A stretch of DNA of 49,716 nt from Bifidobacterium breve. Lineage in GTDB: Bacteria; Cyanobacteriota; Cyanobacteriia; PCC-6307; Cyanobiaceae. The stretch is from positions 1 to 49,716 of the forward strand of contig CALPNT020000003.1 of NCBI GenBank assembly GCA_943325005.2, in the 5' to 3' direction. Both the position numbers and the translations under genes were made by a program. Of the stretch, positions 7,432 through 17,458 are shown one piece after another. The notes under the pieces were generated by a model. The model ran no database searches. It saw nothing but the letters and a program-made list of their open reading frames with translations, and was not told the origin of the DNA. The stretch's first letter is position 1. Each line of letters starts with the position of its first letter.

Positions 7432-8193
7432 ATGCAAGTCATCCCTGCCATCGATCTCCTCGACGGACAGTGCGTCCGGTTGCATCAGGGGGATTACGGC
7501 CAGGTGACCCGCTTCAGCGATGATCCGATCGCCCAGGCCCTGGAGTGGCAGCGGCAGGGGGCCCAGCGGCTGCACCTGGTGGATCTTGACGGTGCCCGCA
7601 CCGGCCAACCGGTCAATGATCGGGTGGTGCGAGCGATCACCGCAGCCCTTTCGATTCCCGTCCAGCTCGGCGGTGGCGTGCGCAGCGCTGAGCGGGCCGA
7701 AGCCCTGTTGGCTTACGGACTGGATCGGGTGATTCTCGGCACGGTGGCAGTGGAACAACCGGAGTTGGTGCGCGAACTGGCCGACCGCCATCGCGGCCGC
7801 ATCGTGGTGGGCATCGATGCCAAGGATGGCCGGGTGGCAACCCGGGGCTGGATCGAGGCCAGCACGGTGGAAGCCAGCGCCCTGGCCAGCAGCCTGGAAG
7901 GCTCGGCGGTCGCCGCCCTGATCACCACCGATATCGCCACCGACGGCACCCTGGCCGGTCCGAATCTGGCGTTCCTGCGCACGATGGCCGAGGCCAGCTC
8001 GATCCCGGTGATCGCTTCAGGCGGCATCGGCGATCTGTCCGATCTGCTCTCATTGCTGAGCTTGGCACCCCTGGGGGTGGAGGGGGTGATTGTCGGCCGC
8101 GCCCTCTACGACGGCCGCCTCGATCTGGCCGAAGCGCTGCAGGCCATCGGTCCCGAACGGCTGCAGGATTCCGTCAGCCTTCCTGTGGCCTGA
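7432..8193 (+). CDS. hisA: Phosphoribosylformimino-5-aminoimidazole carboxamide ribotide isomerase (HisA)
   Basis: 253 residues, the usual length. It begins MQVIPAIDLLDGQCVRL, with the catalytic Asp8 in AIDLLDG; the second acidic residue lies in TTDIATDGT. Phosphate-binding loops LGGGVRS and VIASGGIGD are present. The enzyme carries out the fourth step of histidine synthesis, an Amadori rearrangement of ProFAR to PRFAR, in the cytoplasm. It stands alone, as is usual for scattered cyanobacterial his genes. No doubt about family; TrpF-like bifunctionality is not indicated. Confidence 0.97.
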   Translation: MQVIPAIDLLDGQCVRLHQGDYGQVTRFSDDPIAQALEWQRQGAQRLHLVDLDGARTGQPVNDRVVRAITAALSIPVQLGGGVRSAERAEALLAYGLDRVILGTVAVEQPELVRELADRHRGRIVVGIDAKDGRVATRGWIEASTVEASALASSLEGSAVAALITTDIATDGTLAGPNLAFLRTMAEASSIPVIASGGIGDLSDLLSLLSLAPLGVEGVIVGRALYDGRLDLAEALQAIGPERLQDSVSLPVA

Positions 8194-8253
8194 AGGGCCT
8201 GCAGCGTGCCAGTTGGCCTGAGCCTCAGCCCGGCAGCGCTTGAAACGTTCTCC

Positions 8254-8259
8254 TATAAC
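8254..8259 (+). promoter_or_regulatory. Possible -10 box upstream of the Fur-family gene
   Basis: TATAAC lies 133 bp before the GTG start preferred for the regulator. It would fall inside the gene if the far upstream TTG at 8240 were used, so it argues mildly for the shorter protein. No matching -35 box is visible. Confidence 0.25.
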
Positions 8260-8386
8260 TGACATCACTGCCCTGGTCGCGCGCGTGGCTATCGCCACCA
8301 TTCCTACCCCCGCCAGCCCAGGCGGCTTTGACCCGCACCCTGCCAGAGGCGAGCTTTGTGGCGGCGAATCCAGCCCCGCCGGGCCG

Positions 8387-8803
8387 GTGGCATTGCAGGG
8401 CGTCGAAGACGTCTATCGCCGTTGTCGGGAACTGGGCATGCGCCTGAGCCGCCAACGGCGCATGGTGCTCGATCTGCTCTGGGCCGAAAAAAGCCACCTC
8501 AGTGCTCGGGACATCTTCGAAAAGCTCAATGATCAGGGCCGCAACATCGGCCACACGTCTGTTTACCAAAATCTCGAAGCCCTGCAGTCGGCTGGCGTGA
8601 TCGAATGCCTGGATCGTGCCAGCGGCCGGCTGTACGGCTACCGAGCCGATCCCCACAGCCATCTCATCTGCAGTCAGTCTGGTGCCATCCAGGATCTCGA
8701 TGTGACCCTGCCTGCTGAATTGCTCCGCCAGATTGAAGCTCTCACCGGCTTCACAATTGAGTCCTACACCCTGCATCTCTGCGGCCGGCCGCGGGGCCAC
8801 TGA
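8387..8803 (+). CDS. Fur-family transcriptional regulator
   Basis: 138 residues from GTG 8387 (TTG 8240 and ATG 8438 are other in-frame starts). The winged helix reads GMRLSRQRRMVLDLLW and GHTSVYQNLEALQSAGVI; the dimer and metal domain begins at GYRADPHSHLIC. Of the two CxxC structural zinc sites usual in Fur/PerR/Zur, the first is reduced to CSQS and the second is absent (LCGRPRGH at the end). It is therefore a divergent member, most like the PerR branch in the DNA-binding part. Its target metal or stimulus cannot be inferred. It is followed by an AT-rich gap. Confidence 0.85.
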   Translation: MALQGVEDVYRRCRELGMRLSRQRRMVLDLLWAEKSHLSARDIFEKLNDQGRNIGHTSVYQNLEALQSAGVIECLDRASGRLYGYRADPHSHLICSQSGAIQDLDVTLPAELLRQIEALTGFTIESYTLHLCGRPRGH

Positions 8804-9243
8804 GGATCTGAAACGATTGAGTTCGCCTCAAGCCGGGCCCGCTCCAGAATGGCTGAATCCCCATGGCTGGTGGCCTGATGAAGATTTTTGCATCAGACAG
8901 AACCTCAAGATGATAAGGCGATCTAGGCAGGCAATACACTGTTTTCCATTATTAAATCTCTCGATCAAGAGTTTTCCATCGCCAAGAATGGGGTGATTGG
9001 CATGGTTTTTGTTGAACATTTTTTGCCTTTCAATTTGTGCCGCTGAGATCATTTTTGCCGGAGAATTCATCCGACTGAAGAGGCCAATACCAGAGAAGCT
9101 GGATCCCTCAAGCGGCGCAAAGGCCAGATCCAGTCAATCCACCGGGCACGTTCCTCTGTTCCCTGTGCCATTCCAGTCAAGTTGCCGGGGGAGCTGGATT
9201 CGCAGCGCCAGTCTCGTTACCGTGAATTGATTCGCCTCACCTT
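8804..9243. other. AT-rich intergenic region, no gene recognised
   Basis: 440 bp without a convincing gene. Bases 8881-9060 are about 40% GC by hand count, far below the surroundings. It holds a small inverted repeat (CTGATG 8875-8880 with CATCAG 8891-8896), a 9-bp direct repeat GTTTTCCAT (8941-8949 and 8971-8979), and TACACT at 8934-8939 as a weak -10 candidate. Short open frames exist on both strands but lack good ribosome-binding sites and resemble nothing I know. A small RNA or the remains of a lost gene are both possible. Confidence 0.5.
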
Positions 9244-10899
9244 GTGGCCCGCCGCGACCCAAAGGTCCCAACCCAGCCGCAGTCTTCGGCCCAGTTGCTG
9301 GTTTTTGCTGAGCCGTTGCAACGCGATGGTCTGCTGGTCTGGCTGGCGGCGGGCGATGGGGCTTGGACACCGGTCACGGCGCCGGAGCAGCTCGAGGGTG
9401 CTCCCCAGTTGGTGATCTGGAGCCTGAGTGCCCAGCCCGAGCCCGCGGCCCTGGCTGCCGAATTGCAGCAGCTGCAGGAGCGCTGGCAGCCCGCACCCCT
9501 GCTACTGCTGCTGCCCCAGGCCCATCGTTACCCCACGAGCGTTCTGCTGCAGCTCCCCCTGCAGGGCCTGCTGGAACAGCCCGATGCCGCCGGCTTGCGC
9601 CAGGCGGTGTCCACCCTGCTCGGTGGCGGCCGGGTGGTGGAACTGGGCGCTGCCGCAACGGCGGAGCGTGGCCAGGAAGCCGGGGCCGCCCTGGGCCTGG
9701 GCCAGTGGCTGTTGATCAGCGGTCTGCAGCAGATCGATGCCGAAATCCGTGTCTGCCGGCGTCTGCTGGATCCGCCCCCCGAAGCCTGGCTGGCCGAACT
9801 GGTGTTGCTGGGCCGGCTGCGGGAACTGGCGGCCGCCCGCCAGCTGCTGCTCTGGCTCTGGGGTCCGGTGGGCCTCGCCTGGTCTGGCAGCGCCGACGGG
9901 CGGGTGGAACTGCCGCAGCCTGCGACCAGGGGCGTGACCATCAGCCTGCGGCAACGCAGTGCCGATGGTCTGTGGCAGGCGCTGCGCGAGCGCCTCAACC
10001 AGTCCGCCGCGGCGCCGGCGCTGCCGGACCAGGCCCAGCTGCTCGCCCTCGACGGGCTCAACCCCGATCGGCGCCGCGATCTGCTGCTGGCCCTGCTGGA
10101 ACAGTTCGAGCAATTGCGTCAGCGCCTGCAACACGATGGCGTCGGCGGCGAGGCCCTGCTGCAACGCTGGCAGGATCTGCAGCCCGAACTGCGGCGCCAG
10201 GCGCTGCGACGCATGGCAGGAAGTTATGTGCAGCTGCCCTGGCAAGGCGATCTGCGCCCGGTGGCCGCAACCCTGATGGCCAGCAGTGAGTTGACCTTGC
10301 TGGACGGTGACCTTCCCGATCCGGTGCCGATGCTCGGCACCCTGATCCAGGCCAGGCCTCTGCTGGTTGAAGGCCGGCTGCTGGCCCCCGATGAGCCCCA
10401 GGCGCTGCTCTATCTGGAACTGCTGCTCAGCAATTGGCTGGTGCGCAGCGCCGAGTTGATCAGCGCCGAAGTGCTCGCCGCCTGCGCCGACTGGCCCGAG
10501 TTGCGTCGCTACCTGCTGCGACCGGAGCTGCTTGCCACCCGCAATCTCGAACGCCTGCGCAACCAGCTCAACGCCCGCCAGCGCTGGAGCAGCTGGTTCG
10601 AACGACCGATCCAGGTGTATGAGAGCCGCAGGCCTCTCTACCGACTGGAGCACGGGGCGATCCAGACGGTCGATCTGCTGGAACCGCGGGACCAGGAGTT
10701 GCGTCAGCTCGGCTGGTTGCAGCAGGCCGTCACCCTGGCGCTGGAAAGCCGCGATGCCCTGGCGCCCCAGCTGCGCAGCCTGGTGCGGGGGCTGGGAAAC
10801 CTGCTGGTGATGCTGCTCACCCAGGTGGTGGGTCGGGCCATCGGCCTGATCGGACGGGGCATTCTTCAGGGCATGGGCCGCAGCGTCGGTCGCAGTTGA
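9244..10899 (+). CDS. DUF3685 / Ycf55-like protein
   Basis: 551 residues from a GTG at 9244. The protein is rich in Leu, Gln and Arg and mostly helical. The C-terminal 300 residues, with GSYVQLPWQGDLRP, LLVEGRLLAPDEPQALLYLE and WFERPIQVYESRRPLYRLE, match the cyanobacterial DUF3685 family related to the algal plastid protein Ycf55. A hydrophobic segment near the end (LGNLLVMLLTQVVGRAIG) could be a membrane anchor. The N-terminal 120 residues are looser, similar to degenerate response-regulator receivers, with no clear phospho-acceptor. Function unknown. Recognition is from remembered motifs. Confidence 0.72.
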   Translation: MARRDPKVPTQPQSSAQLLVFAEPLQRDGLLVWLAAGDGAWTPVTAPEQLEGAPQLVIWSLSAQPEPAALAAELQQLQERWQPAPLLLLLPQAHRYPTSVLLQLPLQGLLEQPDAAGLRQAVSTLLGGGRVVELGAAATAERGQEAGAALGLGQWLLISGLQQIDAEIRVCRRLLDPPPEAWLAELVLLGRLRELAAARQLLLWLWGPVGLAWSGSADGRVELPQPATRGVTISLRQRSADGLWQALRERLNQSAAAPALPDQAQLLALDGLNPDRRRDLLLALLEQFEQLRQRLQHDGVGGEALLQRWQDLQPELRRQALRRMAGSYVQLPWQGDLRPVAATLMASSELTLLDGDLPDPVPMLGTLIQARPLLVEGRLLAPDEPQALLYLELLLSNWLVRSAELISAEVLAACADWPELRRYLLRPELLATRNLERLRNQLNARQRWSSWFERPIQVYESRRPLYRLEHGAIQTVDLLEPRDQELRQLGWLQQAVTLALESRDALAPQLRSLVRGLGNLLVMLLTQVVGRAIGLIGRGILQGMGRSVGRS

Positions 10900-10941
10900 A
10901 TCGAGGTCGCAGCCCATGGGGTCGCAGGGCACAATGACCTG

Positions 10942-11663
10942 ATGCGAGCTCCAGTCCCGGCCCTCCAGCACCCTGGCCCCACCACCGGCCTGGAGGCTGG
11001 TCCAACCCATTCCCAGCCAGTGGCACCGATCAGCAGTGATCACCAGGGTCGGCCCCTTGGTTGGTTCCCTGTTCAGTCGGCGCGCACCAGCGCTGGCGTC
11101 CGACGGCTGGCCCGGGCCCTGAGCTCGCTGCTGGCGATTGTGCTGCTGCTGGTCGGCAGCCTCAGCGCCCTGGCGGCACCAGCCGCCGCTGCCCTGGACG
11201 ACGACCGCTACGACGGCAATATCTTCGCCCTCTATGCCGGCAATGGCTCCCTGGTACCGCCCCGCAGCAGCCTGGCCCAGGCCCAATTGGACGGCCGCGT
11301 CACCGTGCTGATCTACTACCTCGACGACAGCTCCGCCAGCAAGCGCTTTGCGCCGGTGGTCTCGGAATTGCAACGACTCTGGGGACAGGCGATCGAACTG
11401 ATTCCGCTGGTCACCGACCCGCTGCAGAACCGCCCGATTGAAGGGCCGGCCGATCCGGCGGGCTACTGGAACGGCACAATCCCCCAGGTGGTGATCTTCG
11501 ACAGCAACGGCAAGCTGGTCTTCGATGCCAGTGGCCAGGTCAACGTGGATGCCATCAATAGCGTGATCAGTGCGGCCACCGGCATCCCGATGGCGCCGCG
11601 CAGCGGCAACAGCACCACGGTGAGCTTCAACGAGCTCAACAGCGAAGTGGTGCCGTCCAGCTG

Positions 11664-11664
<1 letters not shown>
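10942..11664 (+). CDS. Thylakoid lumenal thioredoxin-fold protein, photosystem I accumulation factor type
   Basis: 240 residues. After a long N-terminal region, the hydrophobic helix [20 protein letters not shown] (about 53-72) and an AAPAAAA cleavage-like site export the rest. The exported part begins [20 protein letters not shown] and has a thioredoxin-like fold ([21 protein letters not shown]) with no CxxC pair, so it is not a disulfide reductase. This matches the cyanobacterial family annotated as thylakoid membrane photosystem I accumulation factor; I rely on memory of that family. The N-terminus before the helix is unusually long, and a later start is possible. Its stop overlaps the fumC start (TGATG). 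Confidence 0.68.
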
Positions 11665-13088
<1,424 letters not shown>

Positions 13089-13106
13089 GCGGCAGCCGAT
13101 CGCCGT

Positions 13107-13359
13107 TCACGATGCAGGCCGGTGCTCGCGCCTGCCATCCCTCAGCACGATTTTGGTCCCCTGTCCGACCTGGGTCACGATCGTCTTGACCTCCTGGGGC
13201 GTGAGGCTCTGGGCCTCATCCACCACCATGGACTGGCGCGTCACCAGCAGCCGGTCATCGAGCTGTTCATCGCCACCACGACGTTGTGGTCCTGAAACCT
13301 GGTCAGGGCGTTGGTTCGTGTGGCAGGACATTGGTGTCCAGAACGAAGGTCTTGCGCAT
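13107..13359 (-). pseudogene. Remnant of a PIN-PhoH (PhoH2-type) ATPase/ribonuclease gene
   Basis: Reading leftward from ATG 13359, the start of a PIN domain is recognisable (MRKTFVLDTNVLPHE). After a frame change comes NALTRFQDHNVVVA, the next conserved PIN segment. After another frame change comes RQSMVVDEAQSLTPQEVKTI, then VTQVGQGTKIVLRDG, the Walker B region of the PhoH domain. The roughly 300 residues that normally separate these parts, including Walker A, are missing, as is the end of PhoH. At least two frameshifts and one large deletion are needed, so this is a decayed gene. It lies between fumC and the CofE-like gene. Confidence 0.8.
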
Positions 13360-13448
13360 GCCAGTCGCGTTGCCGGTGCCCTGGCTGGGAACGTAAGACC
13401 GCTGACGCCTCTACGCTCCGGCAGTTCGCGACCCGATGGGTTTCTGGC

Positions 13449-14627
13449 TTGCCGCTCCCGATCTCCCTCTTTCTCCTTCTGCTGCTGCTGTTCGGTCTCA
13501 GCTTGCTGTGGCTGGAGTTACGCCACCGCCTGCGCCCGGCCTCCCCACTGCGCCTTCTGCCCGGACCCTTCCAGGTGAAACGCAAGGCCCAGGGGTTGGA
13601 GCTCAGCGGCGAGATCACGATTCGCAACCCCCATGGCCGTATGGAGGTGTTCGTGCCGGAGATCAACGTGCAGCCCGTCTTGCTGGGCCGAGCCGATCTC
13701 ACCGAGGTGCGCTCCGAGGTGCGCATCACCCCGCTCCATCCCGATGAAGAAGCCCGCCCTGACCACTACTGGGCCGCTTACATCGTCAAGGGGCACAAAA
13801 GCACAGCGGTCCAACTGCGCATCAACCTGATCGGTCCGGCCGGCACCGACCTCGAAGGTCTGATCGACACGGTCTGGCTGGACATCCAGTGGATCAACTA
13901 TGGCCCCTTCGGTCGGTTGTGGCGACGGGACGGGATTCTGGTACCGGTGCAGAAACCGGAGCCGACCCCGGCGGCGATTGCCAGCTGGCGGGAAGGCGAA
14001 CACTGCCGGGTGCTGCCGGTGCGAACCCACCTGCTCGGGGTCCTCGATGATCCGCAACAGGTGCTGGAGCACTACACCGGCCATCTGCTGCAACCGGGTG
14101 ATGTGCTCACCATCGGCGAGACCCCGCTGGCGGTGATGCAGGGCCGTTATCACCATCCCTCGATGGTGGAGCCCTCGATGCTCTCGCGGCTGCTCTGTCG
14201 GGTGTTCCACCCCACCAGCAGCCTGGCCACCGCCTGCGGACTCCAGACGCTGATCGACATCGTCGGCCCGGCTCGGGTGCTCTGTGCCTGGCTGGCGGGC
14301 AGCGCTCTGAAGCTGATCGGCATCAAGGGAGGCTTCTATCGCCTCGCCGGCGATCAGGCTCGCTTGATCGACGATGTCACCGGCACCACCCCTCCCTATG
14401 ACCAGACCCTGGTGCTCGGCCCCGAGGCGCCGGAGCTGTTCTGCCATCGGGTCGCGGCGGCCCTTGGTGTGGCCGTGGCGGTGGTGGATGTCAATGACCT
14501 GGGCCGGGTGAAGGTGCTGGCGAGCAGCCGGGACTGTGACGAGGAGCTGCTGCACAGGGCCCTCAAGCCCAATCCAGCCGGCAACGCCAACGAGCGCACA
14601 CCACTGGTGCTGGTGCGTCCCGCCTAA
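13449..14627 (+). CDS. Membrane-anchored protein with F420-0:gamma-glutamyl ligase (CofE)-like domain
   Basis: About 392 residues if translation begins at TTG 13449; the open frame continues upstream to 13311 but there it overlaps the PhoH remnant. One N-terminal membrane helix (LFLLLLLLFGLSLLW) is followed by a beta-rich segment (QGLELSGEITIRNP). From about residue 180 comes a domain similar to CofE/FbiB ligases: VRTHLLGVLDD, LQPGDVLTIGETPLAVMQGR and ALGVAVAVVDVNDLG. Cyanobacteria use F420 in some photolyases, but the real substrate of this conserved family is not known. The start is uncertain. Confidence 0.6.
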   Translation: MPLPISLFLLLLLLFGLSLLWLELRHRLRPASPLRLLPGPFQVKRKAQGLELSGEITIRNPHGRMEVFVPEINVQPVLLGRADLTEVRSEVRITPLHPDEEARPDHYWAAYIVKGHKSTAVQLRINLIGPAGTDLEGLIDTVWLDIQWINYGPFGRLWRRDGILVPVQKPEPTPAAIASWREGEHCRVLPVRTHLLGVLDDPQQVLEHYTGHLLQPGDVLTIGETPLAVMQGRYHHPSMVEPSMLSRLLCRVFHPTSSLATACGLQTLIDIVGPARVLCAWLAGSALKLIGIKGGFYRLAGDQARLIDDVTGTTPPYDQTLVLGPEAPELFCHRVAAALGVAVAVVDVNDLGRVKVLASSRDCDEELLHRALKPNPAGNANERTPLVLVRPA

Positions 14628-14630
14628 AGT
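14625..14630 (+). promoter_or_regulatory. Possible -10 box TAAAGT before the GNAT-like gene
   Basis: TAAAGT overlaps the stop codon of the CofE-like gene and lies 67 bp before ATG 14697. The same hexamer occurs at 41290 and 45086 in the same kind of position. No -35 box is evident. Confidence 0.3.
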
Positions 14631-14696
14631 CGAAGTCGAGGATTGTCGAACTTCCTCACAACCCCTTCATTGCTGCCTGTGCCTTCTCCCACCACC

Positions 14697-15806
14697 ATGT
14701 CAGTGCCGGGCCAACCGGCCGAGGCGGGGGGGCCGCAAGCCAACAGCGCGCACTGGAGTATTCAATCGTTACAGGGTTGGCATCTACCCCTGCTGGACGA
14801 CCCCGCCTTCCTGCCACTCCAACCCCTGCTGCAGCGCAACCTGCTGTTGTCGGTGCCGGAACGGTTGCTCACCGCCCTGGTTCACCGCCCACCGCTGGCC
14901 TCCGACGTGTTGGTGGCGCTGCGAATCCTTCCCTCCGGTCGCCATCAGGCGCTGGGCCTGATCATCTGCCGTCGCCTCAACCGCAGCGGCACCAGCTGGC
15001 AGGTGGACCATCTGCGGCTCGCCCTGTTGACCCAGGACGATCCGGCAGCGCCGACGCGTCATGCGGTGGCGGCAGCCCTGCTGCGCGAGGCGATCCAGCG
15101 GGCCCGGAGTGCCACCAGCTGGATGGCCACCGCCTCCAGCCTCGACAGCACGCGCTTGGCGGTGCTGCGCGAGCAGGGCTTCCAACCGCAGCGCACCGAT
15201 CAGTTCTGGCGCTGGCAAGCCGATCGCGCCACCGGCTCCCCGCCGCCGGCGCTGCCGGCTCAGCTGCAATTGCGCTCGCTCAACCGGCGCAGTGCCTCTT
15301 TGCTGTGGCATTTGGAGCAGGCCACCTGCCCCGCCCAGTTGCGCCAGTTGCTCGATCGCCGCATCGAAGACCTGCTTGACCAGAGCGGCAGCCGCGGCTG
15401 GCTGCTGGTGGACACCAGCCGCAACGAAGCGGTCGCTGGTGTGCGCTGGCTGGCGGATCAGCCCGGTGGCGGCCAGCGGGTGGAGTTCACACTGCATCCT
15501 GCCTGGCTGCATTGGCTGGGCCCGGCTGGCGAGCTGCTGCTGCGGCGCTATGCCGCACCGGGATCCACGCTGTGGCTGGTCAGTGACGTGGCCGATACGG
15601 CACGCCACGACTGGCTGCAGCGGCTCGGTGCCGAACCCCAGGGCGAACAGGTGCTGATGGCCCGCAGTGTCTGGCGGCGTCATGGCCCCCAGCCGGCCGA
15701 ACGCGCCGCCCGCCGGATTGAGGCCGTGCTCGAACAGTTCCAACCCCGCCGCCGTCCCCTGCCCACTCCGGTGGGCCCCCTGGGTAGCGCGCTCCGCCAA
15801 CTCTGA
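14697..15806 (+). CDS. Cyanobacterial conserved protein, GNAT-like
   Basis: 369 residues from ATG 14697; a TTG at 14643 would add 18. Residues about 75-165 look like a divergent N-acetyltransferase fold (VLVALRILPSGRHQALGLII, VDHLRLALL, AALLREAIQRA), followed by EQGFQPQRTDQFWRW, the usual end of a GNAT unit. The C-terminal half is of unknown type. No acetyl-CoA P-loop of canonical form is visible, so activity is uncertain. It opens a tight run of genes through proB: its stop is 2 bp from the ruvX start. Confidence 0.5.
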   Translation: MSVPGQPAEAGGPQANSAHWSIQSLQGWHLPLLDDPAFLPLQPLLQRNLLLSVPERLLTALVHRPPLASDVLVALRILPSGRHQALGLIICRRLNRSGTSWQVDHLRLALLTQDDPAAPTRHAVAAALLREAIQRARSATSWMATASSLDSTRLAVLREQGFQPQRTDQFWRWQADRATGSPPPALPAQLQLRSLNRRSASLLWHLEQATCPAQLRQLLDRRIEDLLDQSGSRGWLLVDTSRNEAVAGVRWLADQPGGGQRVEFTLHPAWLHWLGPAGELLLRRYAAPGSTLWLVSDVADTARHDWLQRLGAEPQGEQVLMARSVWRRHGPQPAERAARRIEAVLEQFQPRRRPLPTPVGPLGSALRQL

Positions 15807-15808
15807 CG

Positions 15809-16375
15809 ATGGTTGCCGCCGCTGACGAAACGGGCCCCGTCTCCGATCTGCAACGGGTTGCCGATCAACAACCGGCCGCCAGTCGGGTGCTGGGACCCTG
15901 CTCGGCGTTGGCCCTGGATGTGGGCCAGCGCCGCATCGGCCTGGCTGGCTGCGATGCCCTCGGCCTCACGGTCACACCCTTGCCTGCCCTGCTGCGAAAC
16001 CCGTTTGAGCGGGATCTACACCATTTCCAGGCCCTGGTGCAGCAGCGGCGGGTACAAGTTCTGGTGGTGGGTCTGCCCCTGGACGCCAACCAGCAACCGA
16101 CGCGGCAGGCGCTCCACTGCCGGCGCTATGGGCTGCGGCTGGGCCGGGCCTTGGCTGCAGCCGGCCTGAATCTGCCTGTGGCCTGGGTGAACGAACACAG
16201 CAGCAGCTGGGCCGCCGGTGAACGCTTCGGCCTGCATGGCGATCGCAGCGGCCGACTGGACAGCGCCGCCGCCATGCTGCTGTTGGAGCAATGGCTCAGC
16301 GATGGCCCTGCGGCCGAACCGGTCGTAACGGCGACCATCACGGCCGGACAGCGGCCGGTCGTTGCTCCATTCTGA
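15809..16375 (+). CDS. ruvX: RuvX/YqgF-family putative Holliday junction resolvase
   Basis: 188 residues. The RNase H-like fold begins ALALDVGQRRIGLAGCD, containing the first catalytic Asp, continues with VLVVGLPLDANQQPTRQA and ends DSAAAMLLLEQWL, which supplies the last acidic residue. The middle motif, usually DERLTT/S, reads NEHSSSWAA, so the Arg and one Asp are replaced. Bacterial YqgF proteins act in pre-16S rRNA 5' maturation and are also called Holliday junction resolvases. About 25 residues precede the domain. Member of the 14697-18582 gene run. Confidence 0.85.
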   Translation: MVAAADETGPVSDLQRVADQQPAASRVLGPCSALALDVGQRRIGLAGCDALGLTVTPLPALLRNPFERDLHHFQALVQQRRVQVLVVGLPLDANQQPTRQALHCRRYGLRLGRALAAAGLNLPVAWVNEHSSSWAAGERFGLHGDRSGRLDSAAAMLLLEQWLSDGPAAEPVVTATITAGQRPVVAPF

Positions 16376-16394
16376 GACGACACGCGCCTGCCCC

Positions 16395-16949
16395 ATGAAC
16401 GCCGAGTCCCCTGCCATGCCGGCCTCTGGAGATGTGCCCACCCTGGTGGTGCGCGATAGCAACGGTCGTCAACTGCTCTGTTTCCTCGAGGAACTGATCC
16501 CCCTCGATGGCCACGACTATGCCCTGCTCACCCCGGTGGACACCCCGGTTTGCCTGTTTCGCCTCGGCGAGGACGATGACGAACCGGAATTGATCGAAAC
16601 CCTTGAAGCCACTGAGCCGGTGCTCTCGGTGGCCGATGTGGTGCTGCAGGAACACGATCTCACCCTGGTGCGGTCGGCGATCACGCTCACCGTCAGTGGC
16701 GAGTTGGATGAACCCGATCCCGACGAGCTCGATGAGGAGGACGCTGCTGACGAGGAGAGCGAAACCTACGAATTGCTGGTCAGCTTCATGGCGGGTGAGC
16801 AGGAATACGGCCTGTACATCCCGCTCGATCCCTTTTTCGTGGTGGCCAGGCTCAATGGCAGTGAGGCGATCCTGGTTGAAGGCGAAGAGTTCGATCGGGT
16901 GCAGGGACGGATCGAGGCGGAACTCGAAGAGCGGGAGCTGGGCGACTGA
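16395..16949 (+). CDS. DUF3727 protein
   Basis: 184 residues from ATG 16395, chosen because conserved sequence starts at about residue 11 (PTLVVRDSNGRQLLCFLEEL). The N-terminal half ends with DYALLTPVDTPVCLF. A strongly acidic linker follows (DEPDPDELDEEDAADEESE, about residues 112-130), then a second beta-rich unit ETYELLVSFMAGEQEYGLY. This two-part arrangement is the DUF3727 (DUF1292-related) family of cyanobacteria and plants, with no established biochemical function. Its stop overlaps the yqeG start. The overlap and the linker suggest a small soluble partner protein rather than an enzyme. Confidence 0.75.
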   Translation: MNAESPAMPASGDVPTLVVRDSNGRQLLCFLEELIPLDGHDYALLTPVDTPVCLFRLGEDDDEPELIETLEATEPVLSVADVVLQEHDLTLVRSAITLTVSGELDEPDPDELDEEDAADEESETYELLVSFMAGEQEYGLYIPLDPFFVVARLNGSEAILVEGEEFDRVQGRIEAELEERELGD

Positions 16950-17458
16950 TGTTGCGGCAGCTGCTCACTCCCGACTGGCTGGCGACCACCACCCTGGCCC
17001 AGTTGCCGCTCGAGCAACTGCTCGAGCGCGGCATTCGCGCCCTGGTACTTGATGTCGATCGCACCTTGTTGCCCAGGCGGTGCACGGCCATTCCGCCTGT
17101 CGCCGAGCAGTGGCTGCGCCATGCCTTGTTGCAGCTGCCGATCCATCTGCTCAGCAACAATCCCTCCCGCCACCGGATCGGCAGCGTGGCCGACCGGCTG
17201 GGGCTGCCTTACACCACCTCGGCCGGGAAACCGCGCCGTTCAGCGCTGCGCCGGGTGCTCAATGAACTGGGCTTGCCGCCGTCCCAGGTGGCCCTGGTGG
17301 GTGATCGCCTCTTCACCGACGTCCTGGTGGGTAACCGCCTCGGCCTGTTCACCGTGCTGGTGAAACCGATCGATCCGCACGGTCTGCCTTGCCGCCATGA
17401 CCGCTTGCAGAATCTGGAACTGCGCCTGGCCCGCTGGCTGGGCACCGGAACGCTCTGA
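16949..17458 (+). CDS. YqeG-family HAD IIIA-type phosphatase
   Basis: 169 residues. HAD motifs are visible: LVLDVDRTLLPR (nucleophile Asp), LLSNNPSRHRI, the Lys in TSAGKPRRSALRR, and VALVGDRLFTDVLVGNRLG with acidic motif IV. The family includes plant PGPP1 and cyanobacterial YqeG proteins, some of which dephosphorylate phosphatidylglycerophosphate; that would complement pgsA at 5627, but this is inference. It overlaps its neighbours on both sides by 1 bp, which indicates translational coupling with DUF3727 and proB. Confidence 0.82.
   Translation: MLRQLLTPDWLATTTLAQLPLEQLLERGIRALVLDVDRTLLPRRCTAIPPVAEQWLRHALLQLPIHLLSNNPSRHRIGSVADRLGLPYTTSAGKPRRSALRRVLNELGLPPSQVALVGDRLFTDVLVGNRLGLFTVLVKPIDPHGLPCRHDRLQNLELRLARWLGTGTL

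Noticed and set aside
8828-9230. Short frames on both strands in the AT-rich gap (8828-9070 minus, 8997-9230 plus)
   Set aside because: No ribosome-binding site, no recognisable sequence, and they overlap each other.
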